This document shows, piece after piece, positions 1 through 12,341 of a stretch of 64,000 nt of DNA. The position numbers were made by a program, and so were the translations under genes. Location: NCBI GenBank assembly GCA_015680685.1, contig MNCI01000651.1, positions 1,789,832-1,853,831 on the forward strand, given 5' to 3'. The first letter of the stretch is position 1. Every line of letters starts with the position of its first letter. The stretch is from Gnetum montanum (lineage: Eukaryota > Streptophyta > Gnetopsida > Gnetales > Gnetaceae). Under the pieces are notes generated by a model. It was not told the DNA's origin. It saw only the letters and a program-made list of their open reading frames with translations, and did no database searches.

Positions 1-837
1 GTCATGATGTCTATGATGTCTTCGTGGTGGTTCCCTACTCTCCCTACGTCCTTGCCCTTGTCCTAACTCCCGACCTTCCTGTTGAGGTCTTTCATCTCCC
101 TTACTTTTACCCTCTCCGTTGTGCTCATGATGGTTGCGCCCAGAGGTGGAAGGAGAGTGTGAATGGTGAGATGAAGGAGAAGAGGAAGGGGATCCATCAC
201 CATGGCGATGTTTCTTACCTTCTCTTCAGCTGCTTTGGCCCCGATTGTTATAACAATCAAAGTGTCTATCCTTAGTGTGAGTGGTTATTCCTGCCGTGAA
301 CAATTGGTGTTCATGGGGATTAGAGCCTGTAGCATGTACAGTTGATCGAAGGTTCTGATACCTAACCTCTTCATCATTGTGAGGAGGAGGAACATCATTT
401 CCTAAAAAATCCATTATGAGGGGTTCCTCATCTCCTATTTCACTAAGGACATGGGGGACCTTGCCCTTCAATAGTGAGCGTTGGCTCTCTTGCCTTTCAT
501 CCCTCAAACGTTGCAAAGCGGTGGGATGGTAATCCCTTATATCATATTCTCCAGCAACGTATTCAGCAAATAAGTCCTGCATGCCAATCTATGCTAAGGC
601 ACGGAAGAGCATGTTCGGAACAGCTCGATCTGGTGGTAAAACTATGTTACCAAACAAATCTCTCCAGTGCAAGTATTCATCCTGATGGAGGGTAAAAGTG
701 TAATCAGGAATATACTCATCGGGATGAGTATAAACTATCTTATACTATTTAGGACTTGGCTGTTTTAGGTTATGTGTATGTTGCTGACTATCTTTTGTGT
801 TATTCCGAGGTGAATTAACCTTATGAGAAGAAGCCAT
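1..837 (-). pseudogene. gag N-terminal relic of an Athila-like Ty3/gypsy element
   Basis: The frame starts at an ATG at 837, about 120 bp inside the primer-binding site, as expected for gag of an LTR element. It reads leftwards with in-frame stops near residues 31 and 84 and another near 229. The longest open part (582-226) contains VPHVLSEIGDEEPLIMDFLG, a stretch that resembles the N-terminal part of Athila-type gag polyproteins; this is recognition by style, not a database match. Beyond it the same frame continues into a Ser/His/Arg/Gly-rich hydrophilic tail up to the window edge. The central gag domain and pol would lie outside the window. A non-functional relic; its class rests mainly on the adjoining LTR and tRNA-Asp primer site. 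Confidence 0.6.
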
Positions 838-958
838 TTTAATGGTGTGCTGTTCACCATTATATATGTTCTTATTTAACTAATTAACCCAAAGGTTCGT
901 TAAGGCTCACAACGATGTGAAAGATTTCCTAATGTTCTAATTGGTGTACAAACACTTA

Positions 959-977
959 GTCCCCGGCAACGGCACCA
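959..977 (-). other. Primer-binding site, tRNA-Asp type
   Basis: On the minus strand this reads TGGTGCCGTTGCCGGGGAC, the complement of the 3' end of plant tRNA-Asp with one mismatch to the usual TGGCGCC. It lies one base inside the LTR end at 979. This primer is typical of Athila and some other Ty3/gypsy lineages. Confidence 0.85.
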
Positions 978-978
978 A

Positions 979-1939
979 TGATGAGTGGCGAGGTACCCCT
1001 ACACTCAACCATATGAAACAAGCGTAGCACGCGTGATCCGGTTGAACTTCGCAGACTAAATGCCTAAATGCCACAAGGAACACTTAGGGTTAATTAATCG
1101 TTGTCTTCCTAGACTTACTTGTTGTTGTCATAGTGTATGGTTAAGTAAGTCCGAGGTATATGATTTTTTTGGTCTTTTCAGGTTTATCTCCTATGCTAAA
1201 GAGTGAAGGGTTGAGAGACTAAAACTAACTCTAACTACAGCACTAAGTCCTAGCGTCAGCATCTGTTCCCACTTGCCCTACACACCCTGAACTGTGCAAC
1301 TGTGGCTACCAAACGCTAATCATTATTGGGATTACCACACGTAACGCACGTGCTCAAAGCAATCGTACTAAGGCACCTAACTAGCCTAAGTGTGACAAGC
1401 AGCCGATTCCTTGACTAGTCGTACACATCTGTAGATGCTCGTAATCAAGTCATACTAGTTGCATGTTCTAGGAGATAAGGGTGAGAGAATCTAATCGCGA
1501 TGAGTAGCCAATTCCTTGGCTAGCCGTACACATTCGTCAATGCTCGTAACCAAGTCGTACTCATGCCGTGTTACTAGGAAAGCAATAAATAACATTAAAT
1601 AAACCTATCCATGTACTGCAAGGTTTATTCACAAAGCTCGTCTTTATTGCCGTACACAACTTACGTTCAGGTACAAAGCTACTTGAATAAAGAACCGTTC
1701 ACTTGGGGGACTCCTACTGTGGGCACATGGAAAATATTCTATCTTTGGGGTGATCAATCCACCAGAGCTTTGCTACTTCTAGCCTAGGATGTCAAATGAG
1801 GGGAGTGCCACCTCTTATTTATAGATTTGACGACGGACCGCGATATCGCGTACGCGATATCATAGGGGACGACGCGATATCGCGTATGCGATATTGCAGG
1901 GAATGCGATATCGCGGCTTGTGCATATCGCGTCTCATGA
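979..1939 (-). repeat. 5' LTR of left-edge Athila-like element
   Basis: About 960 bp, homologous in reverse orientation to the LTRs at 5747-6650 and 11424-12341: the U5 end around 979-1080 and the conserved CACTTGCCCTACACA block match. The inner edge reads TGATGAG on the plus strand, hence CTCATCA at the minus-strand LTR end. The outer edge is eroded and could lie anywhere from 1939 to 1952. U3 (1830-1930) contains four GATATC palindromes within CGCGATATCGCG-type motifs. The second LTR would be outside the window. Confidence 0.8.
1815..1823 (-). promoter_or_regulatory. LTR TATA box
   Basis: Minus-strand TATAAATAA followed by GAGG, directly downstream of the GATATC palindrome cluster. Position and surroundings match the TATA boxes at 5922 and 11613 in the related LTRs. 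Confidence 0.7.
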
Positions 1940-4668
1940 ACTATCTTTAACATGATATTCTAATCTTATATTATTTTGATTGAGTAATAACTACATCATA
2001 CGGTAGATAAGCATACCTTAAAAGATTGTGAATAAGATAATATATTAAGTGATTAGAAAAATAGGGTGATGAATAGAGCTTTAAAATGTAAGAAATAATT
2101 TATCCCATAAGGAATAGAAGGTAGTAATAAATTATTTTATGAGATATCATATTAAGATAACTCAATATGTCTTTTAGGTACTTTAGATTCATTAGATATC
2201 TAGTAGAAAATTAGATAAGTGAATGTAAGAAATTGAAGGTTGAAATTAGATTTTTGATAGGGTAGGCCTACCTTGAATTTGATTTGTGATGTTTTAGCAT
2301 TATATTGCATCTAAAAATTAGTAGGTAATATCAAGTATCAATGAGAATTATGAAAGACTATGGATTTTTAGGTGCCAAAGTGTAAGATAATAGGATATTC
2401 GAATAAGGTTTCATTAAAAGTTCTACTAATAGATTGGGTTTTGTAGGCTATTTCTATGTATTAAGAAAGATTAAAAATATGTATTTTAGAGGTTTTAGAT
2501 TAAACTCAAATTTTTGTAAACTTAAGTTTTCAATATGAAATTTTCTTGGATTTATCTTTGGTATGCAATTAAGGTTAATTTTCAACATTAATCATAATTT
2601 TGTTATTTCTAAAAATTTAATATTTCAGTTTAAAGATTTTTATTTTTATTTTCTTGGCCACATTCATAATGTTTTAGTGTTTGATTTAATTTTTAGCTTT
2701 TAGTTATATGCATCAAATTTGCATCTTACTAGCATGAGTGAATGTTAGGGTTTTAGGTAAGTTCAACAACTTGCATTTACCTTATGCCATGTCAACATTG
2801 CACATGCCAAGAGAGCATAATTCATAGTTCCTTGGTGGTGCATTCATAGTTACTTAAAATGGTTATTTCAATGGAAATAGACTTATGGTCAACTTACATT
2901 GAAAAATTATGCTTGTAATTCTAGCTATTTAGTAGTTGCGATGAACACATGACTTAGTAGCATCCAACTCATGATTTTGTAGTGGAAAAATTTCTATGAT
3001 AAGAAACTCTTTATGATAGAGCAATTAGTTTATGGTTATTTCCCTTTATTTTCAATGCACCAAGTGTGCCAATCAATGAGCTTATCCTTTAGCCTTGCAT
3101 TAAAAAATACTAGTTTCTTTAGGGCATACTGCTAGCACTACAACCTAACTAAATAAAGTAATATTTATAAATTTATAATAGAACTTTAATGAATTAGTGC
3201 ACAATAATAGCCTAACTACCAACAAAAAACCTTAAAAATCTAAACCTCTAACCACATAATACCACTCACATAGATGACTTAGAAAACAACTAATTGTAGG
3301 ATGGGCATTACTTATGACTAGCTATATCATATAGTAGAAAAAGTAATTTGTTAACAATGAAAGAAATAATTGACTAACATCATGATGTATTATCTTAGGT
3401 AATTTGATAGTTATTCATAGGTAGATTATATAAGGTTAATGGTAGAATCATATTCAAGAAAACTAAATGTTATTTGGGCTCACAATGTAGTCACAATGCT
3501 CTCTGATCAAGGTCATGGATTGTATCATTTTTTATAACGTCAATTGACATGGATGGTAGTAATTATTTTTAACATAGCACAACCCCAACTTGGATATCAA
3601 CAAATAACTATACTTGGAATAAAGTATAATAACAAAGCTTATGAACTTCTTTTATTAAACTTATCATATAAAGGTATGCTATATATTTTGTGTCGGCTTC
3701 ATATAAAGGATAGTTGATCAAATTACAAAGACAAATTAAAATAATCTAACTCAAATGATTAGCATTTTCAATTAAATTTTGTAATTAATGAGAGCTTATT
3801 TCCTATTCCTAGTAACTATTAAGTTCCTAAATTCTTGCATATTGTAGCAAATGGTCATTAATTTTGTATTCAATGCATGAAATCAACTCTAATTATATTT
3901 CTTTGACTTCCCTTAATGAATAATTATATGAAAATTCATAAAATAGAGCTAACCCTTTCAAGAAACTAACATCAGTTAATTAGAGATATAAAAACTTAAA
4001 CTTATCCAATTGAGATATATTCAATAAGAGTAAATACTCATAGAACTATCTAGTCTCTGGAAACTTGAAAAAAAAATCTAACTTTTAGGTAGATTAAAAG
4101 AAATAATATTGTCTTAAAATTTACTAAATTGAATAATAATTGTAAGACAATTACGCTAAGTAGTTATGAAGAAGATAAAAAAAAGCATAAGACTTGCAAA
4201 CTTAAATTGAAAAGCTTGAACCTATTTAGAATGTCGTGTCCTACTTATCAAATATTCTTGATACTCGCTAAGCTTAAGAAAATCCTTTTTATAAATGTTC
4301 TTGATCCTTTTATAGTGGCCAAGGATAATTGAAATACTTACAAAATTAATGAAATTTAAGAAAAAAGTTTACTCATTAATTCCTTATAAGTTATTGCATT
4401 AACTAGTTGTTCAGTTTTTAATCTATTAATTTCTTTCACTTGCTTTTCTTCAAGATTAAACTATTGAGATAACTTATCATAATTATATATATTTTTTCAT
4501 TCCTTTAAATTACTAATTTAGTTTTAAAGTTTTTAAAGTATCTTATATTAAGTCTACATTTAGTCCTTCTATTCCTAAGTTAGTTTTGCTATTAACATTT
4601 TCCAATAGCATTGCATTAATCTTATTACAAATCTATTCAAATAAGCTTTTCTACTAATGAATCTTTCC
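1940..4668. other. No recognisable gene; AT-rich intergenic DNA
   Basis: About 2.7 kb of AT-rich sequence. The only open frame of note (4129-4332, 67 residues, Lys-rich) resembles nothing I know and is probably chance. I saw no LTR edges, RNA gene or tandem array here. Confidence 0.6.
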
Positions 4669-5241
4669 TATCATGTCCCCATTTCTAAATGATGTTACTA
4701 CCTAATGAAGATGGTGCCTATTTATAACAAGTGTTATTATTATTGTAACAAGACCCAAAATGACAGTTGTAATTTAGACCTAAAAGGGTGCATTGTAATA
4801 ATGTACATGTATCTTGAGGTAAAATTTGGGGGTTTGACCTAAATCATTTATACTTGGGTTTAGAGGTCATGCTAGCATGGAGTGGTAGAGCTAGTACAAG
4901 CAAATCATAAGAGCTAGGTGAAGTAGAATAGGAAGTGTACTGACCATCCCTTCTAGTTGGTTGTAGGCCTAACCATGGTGGTAGTGCTAGATTTCCTCTA
5001 AGGAATACATGAAAGAGGAAGAAAACCCCAAGGAATACTTTGAAAGCATGATCTATATACACAATTCTACATCAATAAAGCATTATTTTCTTTCTCTTTC
5101 TACACTTTCTCTATTATTTCCTTTACTCATAATGTCGAATGTTACATATATTTGATGTTTGGTACATTGTCTTCTTATGCATAATATCTAATATAATGTA
5201 TATTTGACATTTACCATGACATCTTGGGATAGGATGTCACA
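4669..5241 (+). repeat. 5' LTR of element B
   Basis: Begins TATCATGTCCCC, the eroded counterpart of TGTCACATCCCC at 15469, and ends GGATGTCACA. It aligns along its whole length with 15469-16041. Shared blocks include GACCTAAAAGGGTGCATTG and ACATCAATAAAG, the latter a likely polyadenylation signal. Confidence 0.85.
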
Positions 5242-5243
5242 AT

Positions 5244-5255
5244 TGGTATTGAAGA
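5244..5255 (+). other. Primer-binding site, initiator tRNA-Met type (degenerate)
   Basis: Reads TGGTATTGAAGA two bases after the LTR end, against the usual TGGTATCAGAGC. The position is exactly as expected. It sets the plus orientation of element B. Confidence 0.65.
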
Positions 5256-5769
5256 AAACCATGATCCAAGGGCCATTCAAAACCATGGATTGGCAACAAC
5301 CTGATGATGAACCACAGAGCCATGAACTAGAAAGAATATTGGATCACCAACCAACAAAATTCTTTAATGGATATCATTGATTGATGAAGATCTAATTACA
5401 CCTCATCAAGATTCATCAATTGCAAAAGATGTTGGTAAGGTTAAAATACACTAGTCCAAGTAACTCTTACCCATCTTAGTATATTAAATATTAATTAATT
5501 AAGATCATTGTTAAGTTTCTTCTAAAACATTAATAACCATAACTTGAATTGATCTTATTTTGTTGAAACTGATTATCCTAACTAACTTAGAGTCATTTAT
5601 AAGTTATCAAGTCATCCATTTGTCAACCAGTAATGTTAGTTTCATAGAATAAGCTAGTTGGACCTTTCAAAATATTGAAAATTTAACTTTGTTTTTGAAC
5701 CCTGAGACTATGTCCAATGTATAGTACTCATTGAGATGATTTCAATTAATGAGTCATGAATTTGCTGGC

Positions 5770-5905
5770 TGTGATATCCCAATGCCTGTGATATCACAGT
5801 CGGGATATCATAGCTGTGATATCGCATGGGCTGCGATATCACGTACGCGATATCACGTCTGTCGCAATATCGCGTACGCGATGTATCATACATGATATCG
5901 CGTCC
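5770..5905 (+). repeat. GATATC palindrome cluster in LTR U3
   Basis: Seven GATATC hexamers in about 135 bp, several extended to CGCGATATC or joined by CGTACGCG. The cluster ends about 17 bp before the TATA box. It recurs in the 3' LTR (11440-11590, six copies) and in the left-edge LTR (1830-1930, four copies). Confidence 0.85.
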
Positions 5906-5921
5906 TTCCCTCCACCAGTTC

Positions 5922-5929
5922 TATAAATA
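5922..5929 (+). promoter_or_regulatory. LTR TATA box of element A
   Basis: TATAAATA followed by AGAGG, conserved at 11613 in the 3' LTR. It marks the U3/R side of the LTR and so the start of element transcripts about 30 bp downstream. Confidence 0.75.
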
Positions 5930-6651
5930 AGAGGTGGCTCTCCTTCATTTCACATAATAGAGTTAGATTGTAGTGAAACTTTGGCAGTTTGATCCCTCCA
6001 AAGATAGATTATTTTCCAATGTCTGCCCATAGTGTGGTGAATGTAATTGTACGACATCCTTTATTCGAGTGTGACGTACTTGGACACACACATGACCAGA
6101 AATAAAGATCAAGATTACTTCATCATTGTAGCATTCACTTTGTTTATTAATTTATTTGATTGTTATTTACTACTTTCTTAATTAGTCTCTCTCACCCTTA
6201 TCTCCTGTTAAACTGCGGAATGAGTAGGATTTGATTACACGCATTTAAGTGTGACTACTTGGTAACCCAGTGGTGTACCTAGGATCTGCGCTTGGTAATC
6301 CCAATGGTAGTCGTGCACGAAGTCCAAGATGTGTATGAATGATCAAGGAATGGATGCTCATCACACTTAGGCTAGTTTAGATTCTCTCTCACCCTTCTCT
6401 CTTAGCTTAGCTAATATTAATTTCCATTGCCTTTAGGAGTAGCATTAGATTAGAAACCCATCATACACCTCACTCTAGACTAAACCATACGTGACAAAGA
6501 TAATACTAGTCCAAGTGGGAAGACAACAAACTGTGACCTAAGGATAACTATTTAGATACCACAACTAGTTCTTCTACGGAGTTCGACCGAATCACGCATG
6601 TAACGCTCGTATTCGTATGGTTGAGTATAGGGGTACCTCGCCACTTATCAT

Positions 6652-6670
6652 TGACACCTTTGCCGGGGAC
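6652..6670 (+). other. Primer-binding site of element A (tRNA-Asp)
   Basis: TGACACCTTTGCCGGGGAC starts one base after the LTR. It is a degenerate complement of the tRNA-Asp 3' end and the same site as at 959-977 on the other strand. Confidence 0.8.
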
Positions 6671-6782
6671 GGTGCTAGTTATCTAGATTAGTTATATCAT
6701 ACAAGGTCATTGTATAAGGACTTAACGATATATCTCTTAGAAAGAAGTAATTATAAAAAGTCACATAAATTCACACACAACA

Positions 6783-8769
6783 ATGCCTCTCCTATAAGAT
6801 AATAATAATGCCACACTTAGTGAGAAAGTTCATTGGAGAACTGACAAATTATATGACAATGAAGATTGGAGTATACAACCTGAAGTAGGGGTTTCTTATA
6901 AACATGAACAAAAACAACGTCATCACAATGCACGAAAGCATAACTTACCTGATGATGATGAACCCCCATTGGCCACTACAAGCCTAACGTAAATACAAGA
7001 GTCTATTCAAATCTCACGTAGGCATTGTAAAGAGAGCCGTCTACCCAGGCTTGATTTAAAAAAATTTCCTAAATTTTCAGGAGGCTATGACTTAGATCCG
7101 TATCAACATTTACAAGCCTTCTATAATGCCTGCACATGGAATAACATTAATAATGGGTGGAAGAAACTTAAGCTCTTTCCTATGACACTCGTTGACCAAG
7201 CAAAAGTATGGTATCAATTGTTAAAACCAAATTCAATACGACGTTGGTCAACAATGGTAGAAGTCTTTAACGAAAAATATCAAACCTACGCAAGAGTGTC
7301 AGCCTTGAGGAAAAAAATCCAAGGATGGAAACAAGAAAAACATGAACCCTTGGACATGGCCTTAGAAAGATATTATGCACTGTTAAACAATTGTCTAGGC
7401 CATGGGTTTTCTGAGGAAAGGCTAATGTACAATATCATTGATGGGCTACGTAATGAAACAAGAGAAGTCTTAGGAATGTATGCCCAAGGTCAACTATATG
7501 AACTATGAACCCATCAAATCCAAGAGCTCATTAAGCAGGTAGCAAAAGAAGAAGGAGAATTGGCTTGATGGGAGAGTGTTGAAAAACATCAATGGGACCA
7601 AAATATCAACTTAACAAAGGTCCATGATCATAAAAAGGAGAAATCAACCAATCTCAAGGTGGAAACATCATCTTTTCCAATACAAAAATCATTAGAAGAA
7701 GTTGAGGAAAAGATCGATAAGATGTTGGAATGGATGAATCAAAAGTGTGGAGAATTTATCGATATCATTGGAGATAGAGTTTTGACAACCCAAGAAGCAG
7801 GAAAAAATATTAGACAATCGGAAAGAAGGGATAAGGAAAATAAAAGCTCAATTGCCAATCATACTTATGAATGCAACATATTCCTGTACGATCATCCCAA
7901 AGGCCAATGCCCAATATTGTTACATCTACATGAGCATTGGGGACATACGCTACATCTAGAGTTCGTACAGAGATACTGTGTTCGATCACAGTGGCAACAA
8001 TCCCAATCATGGGGGAGACCACCCTTAGAATAGAGGCACCCTTCATGTTATCCAAATCCAAATGCTTATCTTGTTCAACATCCTGTTTCTCCAACTGGGC
8101 CACCATTCTCTATCACACCACATTACTATTCTCCACAATACTATCAACCCATGCCTCCAACACAACCACCACCTTGTGCACCTTATCCTCCTCCTAACTT
8201 TTAGCATTCTCATTCTTTTCCTCCTTCCACATCGCCACCAACTATTCCTAAGGTGTCTACACCACCACAACAACCCATGAACAACACTTGTGCTACTACT
8301 ACTGATAGCAGTGCAAAGCCTCCTCAACATCAAAAGCGTGCTTTTTTTAAACACGACCATAAGAAGGAACAACATAATTCCAAGGCCACTGCATCCTCCA
8401 ACTCAACACAAGTCCCACATTATGGTGCACCCTTACCTTCAAACCCAATGCCTCATGTAACTTCATCAGGGCCACCAACTCGCACTCCAACAACAATCTG
8501 GCCCAATGAACACAACCATGGGAGGCATCATCCCGATCCTTGCATACCATCTAACGGTCCTAAACATCATAGTGGGTCAACTCGTTATCTGGGAACTACA
8601 TCATATAAAGTGCCCCACTATGCTTACTATAATCAAGTGTGTGAACCCTGAGGGGATAAGTATGACTAGACTAGTTCCAATATTTCCAACATGCAAGGAT
8701 CCTCACCCTTCATTTATTACTCCTTGCCATACTCAATCGATTAGTTATGGGGGATGTCCCCCATTCTAA
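6783..8769 (+). pseudogene. gag relic of element A
   Basis: The frame opens with an ATG at 6783 and is soon broken by stops and shifts. The best-preserved part (about 7040-7508) carries the Ty3/gypsy gag core: a LKKFPKFSGG entry, then DPYQHLQAFYNAC, LKLFPMTLVDQAKVWYQLL, SIRRWSTMVEVF and a leucine-rich end. This is the pattern of the retrotransposon gag domain in Athila-type elements. A second frame (7659-8033) is Lys/Glu-rich and ends near a cysteine-poor remnant where a zinc knuckle might once have been. The last part (8100-8769) is Pro/Thr/His-rich low complexity. It would have formed the virus-like particle capsid. No protease follows. Confidence 0.75.
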
Positions 8770-10639
8770 TAACAAGCAGGATTAATAAATATTTTTCATT
8801 TTCTTTAATTTTACAACTTTTTTTTTCCAATTTTTCATTTTCAACTTTTTGTTTTATATTTTTATCTTTTTATCTTCCTGTGTTTTTGTCTTTTTACATT
8901 TTCTGTAAGTAATCTCATCTATGAATAAAACACTCATGTGGATCGTTGGTTGAGGTGTGTTCTATGTTATTAAGTCATGAGTGATCAATTATTTGGAATA
9001 GTGAGCTCATTACACCCACTTATCCATTCTAGAAATAAGAGGTTCTGTTCGAGGGTACAATGATATTCTTGACATTTTAAAAACTTAAAATTAATTCTTT
9101 GTTCATTGTACCTAGAATGAAGAAGGATGGACCAAGAGGGAATGATTAGGGTGTGACATCAAGGGGACTTGCGGATTCTCTTTGGTGACATCTGTGGGAG
9201 TCATCATGCACCATGGTTGTACTAAGATCCTTGTAGATCTAACGAAAAATGGGAGTAAGAGTAATCAAAAGGGCACTCAAAAATTCAAACGTTGTTCTAG
9301 GGGGTCCCACTAGAAAGACATGCACCCATGCCTGAAGGTTGGTGATTTCTCTGGATTCAGTATTCAAAAGAAAAAGAAAAGTGCCACAAAACAAAAGTCA
9401 CTCCTCCCTTGAACAAAAGTCACACCTTGTTGTTATGGTACTCTCATAGTCGCTCATCATGGGATGAAACAATGTGATGTCACTGATTAGAGGAATGGAC
9501 TTGGTCCTGATCTTGGAACGATGGGTTAATGACATATTAATCATGCTTTACATGTAGGATTCCCTGTGCCCTAAGTCAGTTAACTCATGTCCCAATCTCT
9601 AGGATCCCTTTCTATCATTTGTCTCATCTCACTATTCATGTAATTGTAGCTTATGTCCTATGTAGCATAGAATTTTCATCTCATTCCGGTGATATTTACA
9701 TGTGTGTGTTTTGTGGAGTTACTGTGGATTACATTTAACCCTTCTAGTACCCATGAGCACTTTAAATGTGGTTACAAAAGGGCATTCTAGGTTGGAACCT
9801 GCTTTGGGGAGGACCCACTTGTGTAATCTTTTGTAATTTTCACTTATGACATTGCTTACACACACCATTTCTTACCCTCAGCATAATTTTTCAATACTTT
9901 TCTTTCCCTACTATTATCCCTCTAAATTTTAATGTTCCAATGAATCATCACATAGTCTTTTTCTCTATCACCCAAGGTCCTTATTGGTAAAACCCACAGA
10001 TCATTATTTGTGCCTTTAAAACCATCTAATTACTTGAGAACCCCTTAATAATCATCCAGATGTCCTTAGTTTACATCGTTTAATTTCAAAGAAATATTAA
10101 AAATTCGGTACATTCTCCAAGTGCCCTAACTTCAATGAAAATATATATATGTGATCCCCTTGTGCTAATCAACATCATTTGCAATTGTTCACGCAGGGGA
10201 AGTTTTTCAATTCCTCTCTATGACTTGTAATTGCACATCCCTTGTTTTCATATCCATAACTTGCTCGCTAATACTCCGATTTTCATTCCGTTTGAACCTA
10301 CTTGAACCTAGAGTGTTCAGCTTAGTTGTGGGGGAGGGGCACACATTGAATAGTGCATATAGTGGATAAATTTTTTGAAATTCATCATCACCCGAAGGAA
10401 ATCTTTAAGGGTAATTAGTTGTAGAATTAAGAATAGAATGTGTCAAAAACAATTTCATCCCCTTAGCTATACTAGAAAATTAGATTTTGAAACCACCTAA
10501 GCAAAGAGGACTCAACACTATAATCTTTCGGGGACATGTTCTTCTAATAATTAACATCACATTGAAATAAAATAAATCTATTAGGGCAAGCAGTAAGGTA
10601 TAACCTAACTTTGGTAACAACCTTACTAACAATTGGTTC
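8770..10639 (+). other. Non-coding interior of element A
   Basis: No frame longer than about 60 codons and no pol signature. A G-rich tract (GGGGGAGGGG, 10330-10339), preceded by TTAGTTGT, resembles the internal purine tract that Athila-type elements carry between pol and their 3' reading frame. That suggests pol was deleted between gag and this point. Confidence 0.5.
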
Positions 10640-11225
10640 CGTGTGATTGCAGATGACCCTAAAACGCAGACAATAGGAAGGTCCTACTCAAGGTTTGATC
10701 AAATGAACTAGTAGAGGTGAAGGACAAGTTCCTACTAAACAACATGTAGAGCAGGAGGAACAATCATTTAGTATCCACCAAGAAGACCCTGCTGCTGTAC
10801 AATCAAGGCCTACCCTCTCTAAAAGCGGTGCCTAGTACTTAGGGGAAACGTACCACATTTGGCACAATAAAGAAGAAGGCACCATGGTAAAAATTGTGGT
10901 GTGACTATTGATTTCTCTGTTCAAGTGATTTTGGAAGTATTAAACCTTCCAAATACAAGGCCAAAGGTTGCTCAAAACTAGCTGGACACTTTCAAAATCG
11001 AGAAACTTAATAAACTGTTGACAGAGAATAAAAGGGTGGTGGAAGAAAACGAGAAGGCTGACTGGGATGCCTCTATGGTAGAAGTGCAAACCTACACGTG
11101 CACCAAGGCACTCAAGGCCTTACAAGAGGAGAAAATCCAGGCCATATTTCAATGCCATTAAATCCCAAGACCTAGAGCATAAGAAAAGCGAAAGACACCA
11201 ATGGAGGAGCCACCACCACCAGGAA
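10640..11225 (+). pseudogene. Decayed 3' reading frame of element A
   Basis: A stop-ridden frame. Its best part (about 10890-11160) reads TIDFSVQVILEVLNLP, then a charged Lys/Glu-rich stretch suggesting a coiled coil, and ends in a Pro-rich run before a stop. Position after the internal G-rich tract matches the additional 3' ORF of Athila-type elements, but I cannot confirm homology and assign no function. Confidence 0.4.
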
Positions 11226-11409
11226 ATACATGAGTTCCATCATTTTGTAATCATAGGATTTTATTTTGTGTGGTGTATTTGTTTTGTTTTCTTCCCACAC
11301 TATGGCATCATTTCATTTTTTCCATTCTAGTCAGTCAATAATCCCATACCTATCCATTGTGTAATCAATGGAGCTTGTTCTCTTTGTAACTCGAAGACAC
11401 GTTTTCATT

Positions 11410-11423
11410 CAGTCGTTGGGGTA
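11410..11423 (+). other. Polypurine-tract position of element A
   Basis: CAGTCGTTGGGGTA immediately precedes the 3' LTR start TGATGAG. It is a weak, eroded purine tract and is called mainly from position. Confidence 0.4.
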
Positions 11424-12341
11424 TGATGAGTCATGAATTTGCTAGCTATGATATCATAGCCAGGATATGCCAGTGGCTATGATATCATAGCTGGGATATC
11501 ACAACCATGATATCGCATGGGTTGCAATATCGCGTACGCGATATCACATCCATTGTGATATCGCGTATGCGATGTATCATACACGATATTACGTCCTTTC
11601 CTCCGTCAGTTCTATAAATAAGAGGCGGCTCTCCTTCATTTCACATAATAGAGTTAGAGTATAGTGAAAATTTGCCAATTTGATCCCTCTAGAGATAGAT
11701 TATTTTCCATTGTCTACCCGTAGTGTGGTGAATGTAATTGTACGACATCCTTTATTCGAGTGTGACGTACTTGGACACACACATGACTGAAAATAAAGAT
11801 CGAGATTACTTCATCATTGTAGCATTCACTTTGTTTATTTATTTATTTGATTGTTATTTACTTCTTTCTTAATTAGTCTCTCTCACCCTTATCTCTTGTT
11901 AAACCGTAGAATGAGTACGACTTGATTACGAACATTTAAGTGTGACCACTTGATAACCTAGTGGCGTACCTAGGATCTGCGCTTGGTAATCTGAATGGTA
12001 GTCATGCATGAAGTCCAAGATGTGTACGGATGATCAAGGAACGAATGCTCATCGCACTTAGGCTAGTTTAGATTCTCTCTCACCCTTCTCTCCTAGCTTA
12101 GTTAATATTAATTTCCATTGCCTTCAGGAGTAGCATTAGATTAGAAACCCATCATACACCTCACTCTGGACTAAACCATACATGACAAAGATAATACTAG
12201 TCTAGGTGGGAAGACAACGAACTGCAACCTAAGGCTAACTATCTAGATACCACAACTAGTCCATCTGCGGAGTTCGACTAGATCACACGTGTAACGCTCG
12301 TATTCGTATGGTTGAGTGTAGGGGTATCTCGCCACTCATCA
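11424..12341 (+). repeat. 3' LTR of element A
   Basis: 918 bp, starting TGATGAGTCATGAATTTGC and ending CGCCACTCATCA, collinear with the 5' LTR. It contains six GATATC hexamers (11440-11590) and TATAAATAA at 11613-11621. Confidence 0.9.

Larger units (their letters stand above)
5747..6650 (+). repeat. 5' LTR of element A
   Basis: Starts TAATGAGTCATGAATTTGC (TGATGAG in the 3' copy) and ends CCACTTATCA. Order inside: GATATC palindrome cluster, TATA box, then a long R-U5 with a polyadenylation-like AATAAA at 6101. Confidence 0.9.
5747..12341 (+). mobile_element. Athila-like Ty3/gypsy element A, gag-only, nested in B
   Basis: A 6.6-kb element with LTRs at 5747-6650 and 11424-12341, a tRNA-Asp primer site at 6652, a gag relic at 6783-8769 and a purine-rich tract before the 3' LTR. 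No RT, RNase H or integrase signature is visible in any frame between 8770 and 11400, so this looks like a non-autonomous derivative. The LTRs share TGATGA...TCATCA termini with the solo LTR at 23992. Over the roughly 290 bp I compared by eye the two LTRs agree at about 94 percent, so the insertion is old. Flanks (tcaat/ccgac) show no target-site duplication, so the ends may have been rearranged. Confidence 0.85.

Noticed and set aside
24-275. Plus-strand frame of 83 residues
   Set aside because: It is the complement of the Ser/His-rich gag tail on the minus strand.
959-977. tRNA-Asp gene fragment
   Set aside because: Only 19 bases match the tRNA 3' end on the opposite sense, next to an LTR edge: it is a primer-binding site.
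7810-8375. Minus-strand frames opposite the Pro/Thr/His-rich end of element A gag
   Set aside because: Shadows of low-complexity coding sequence; they have Trp/Arg-rich or odd compositions and no supporting motif.
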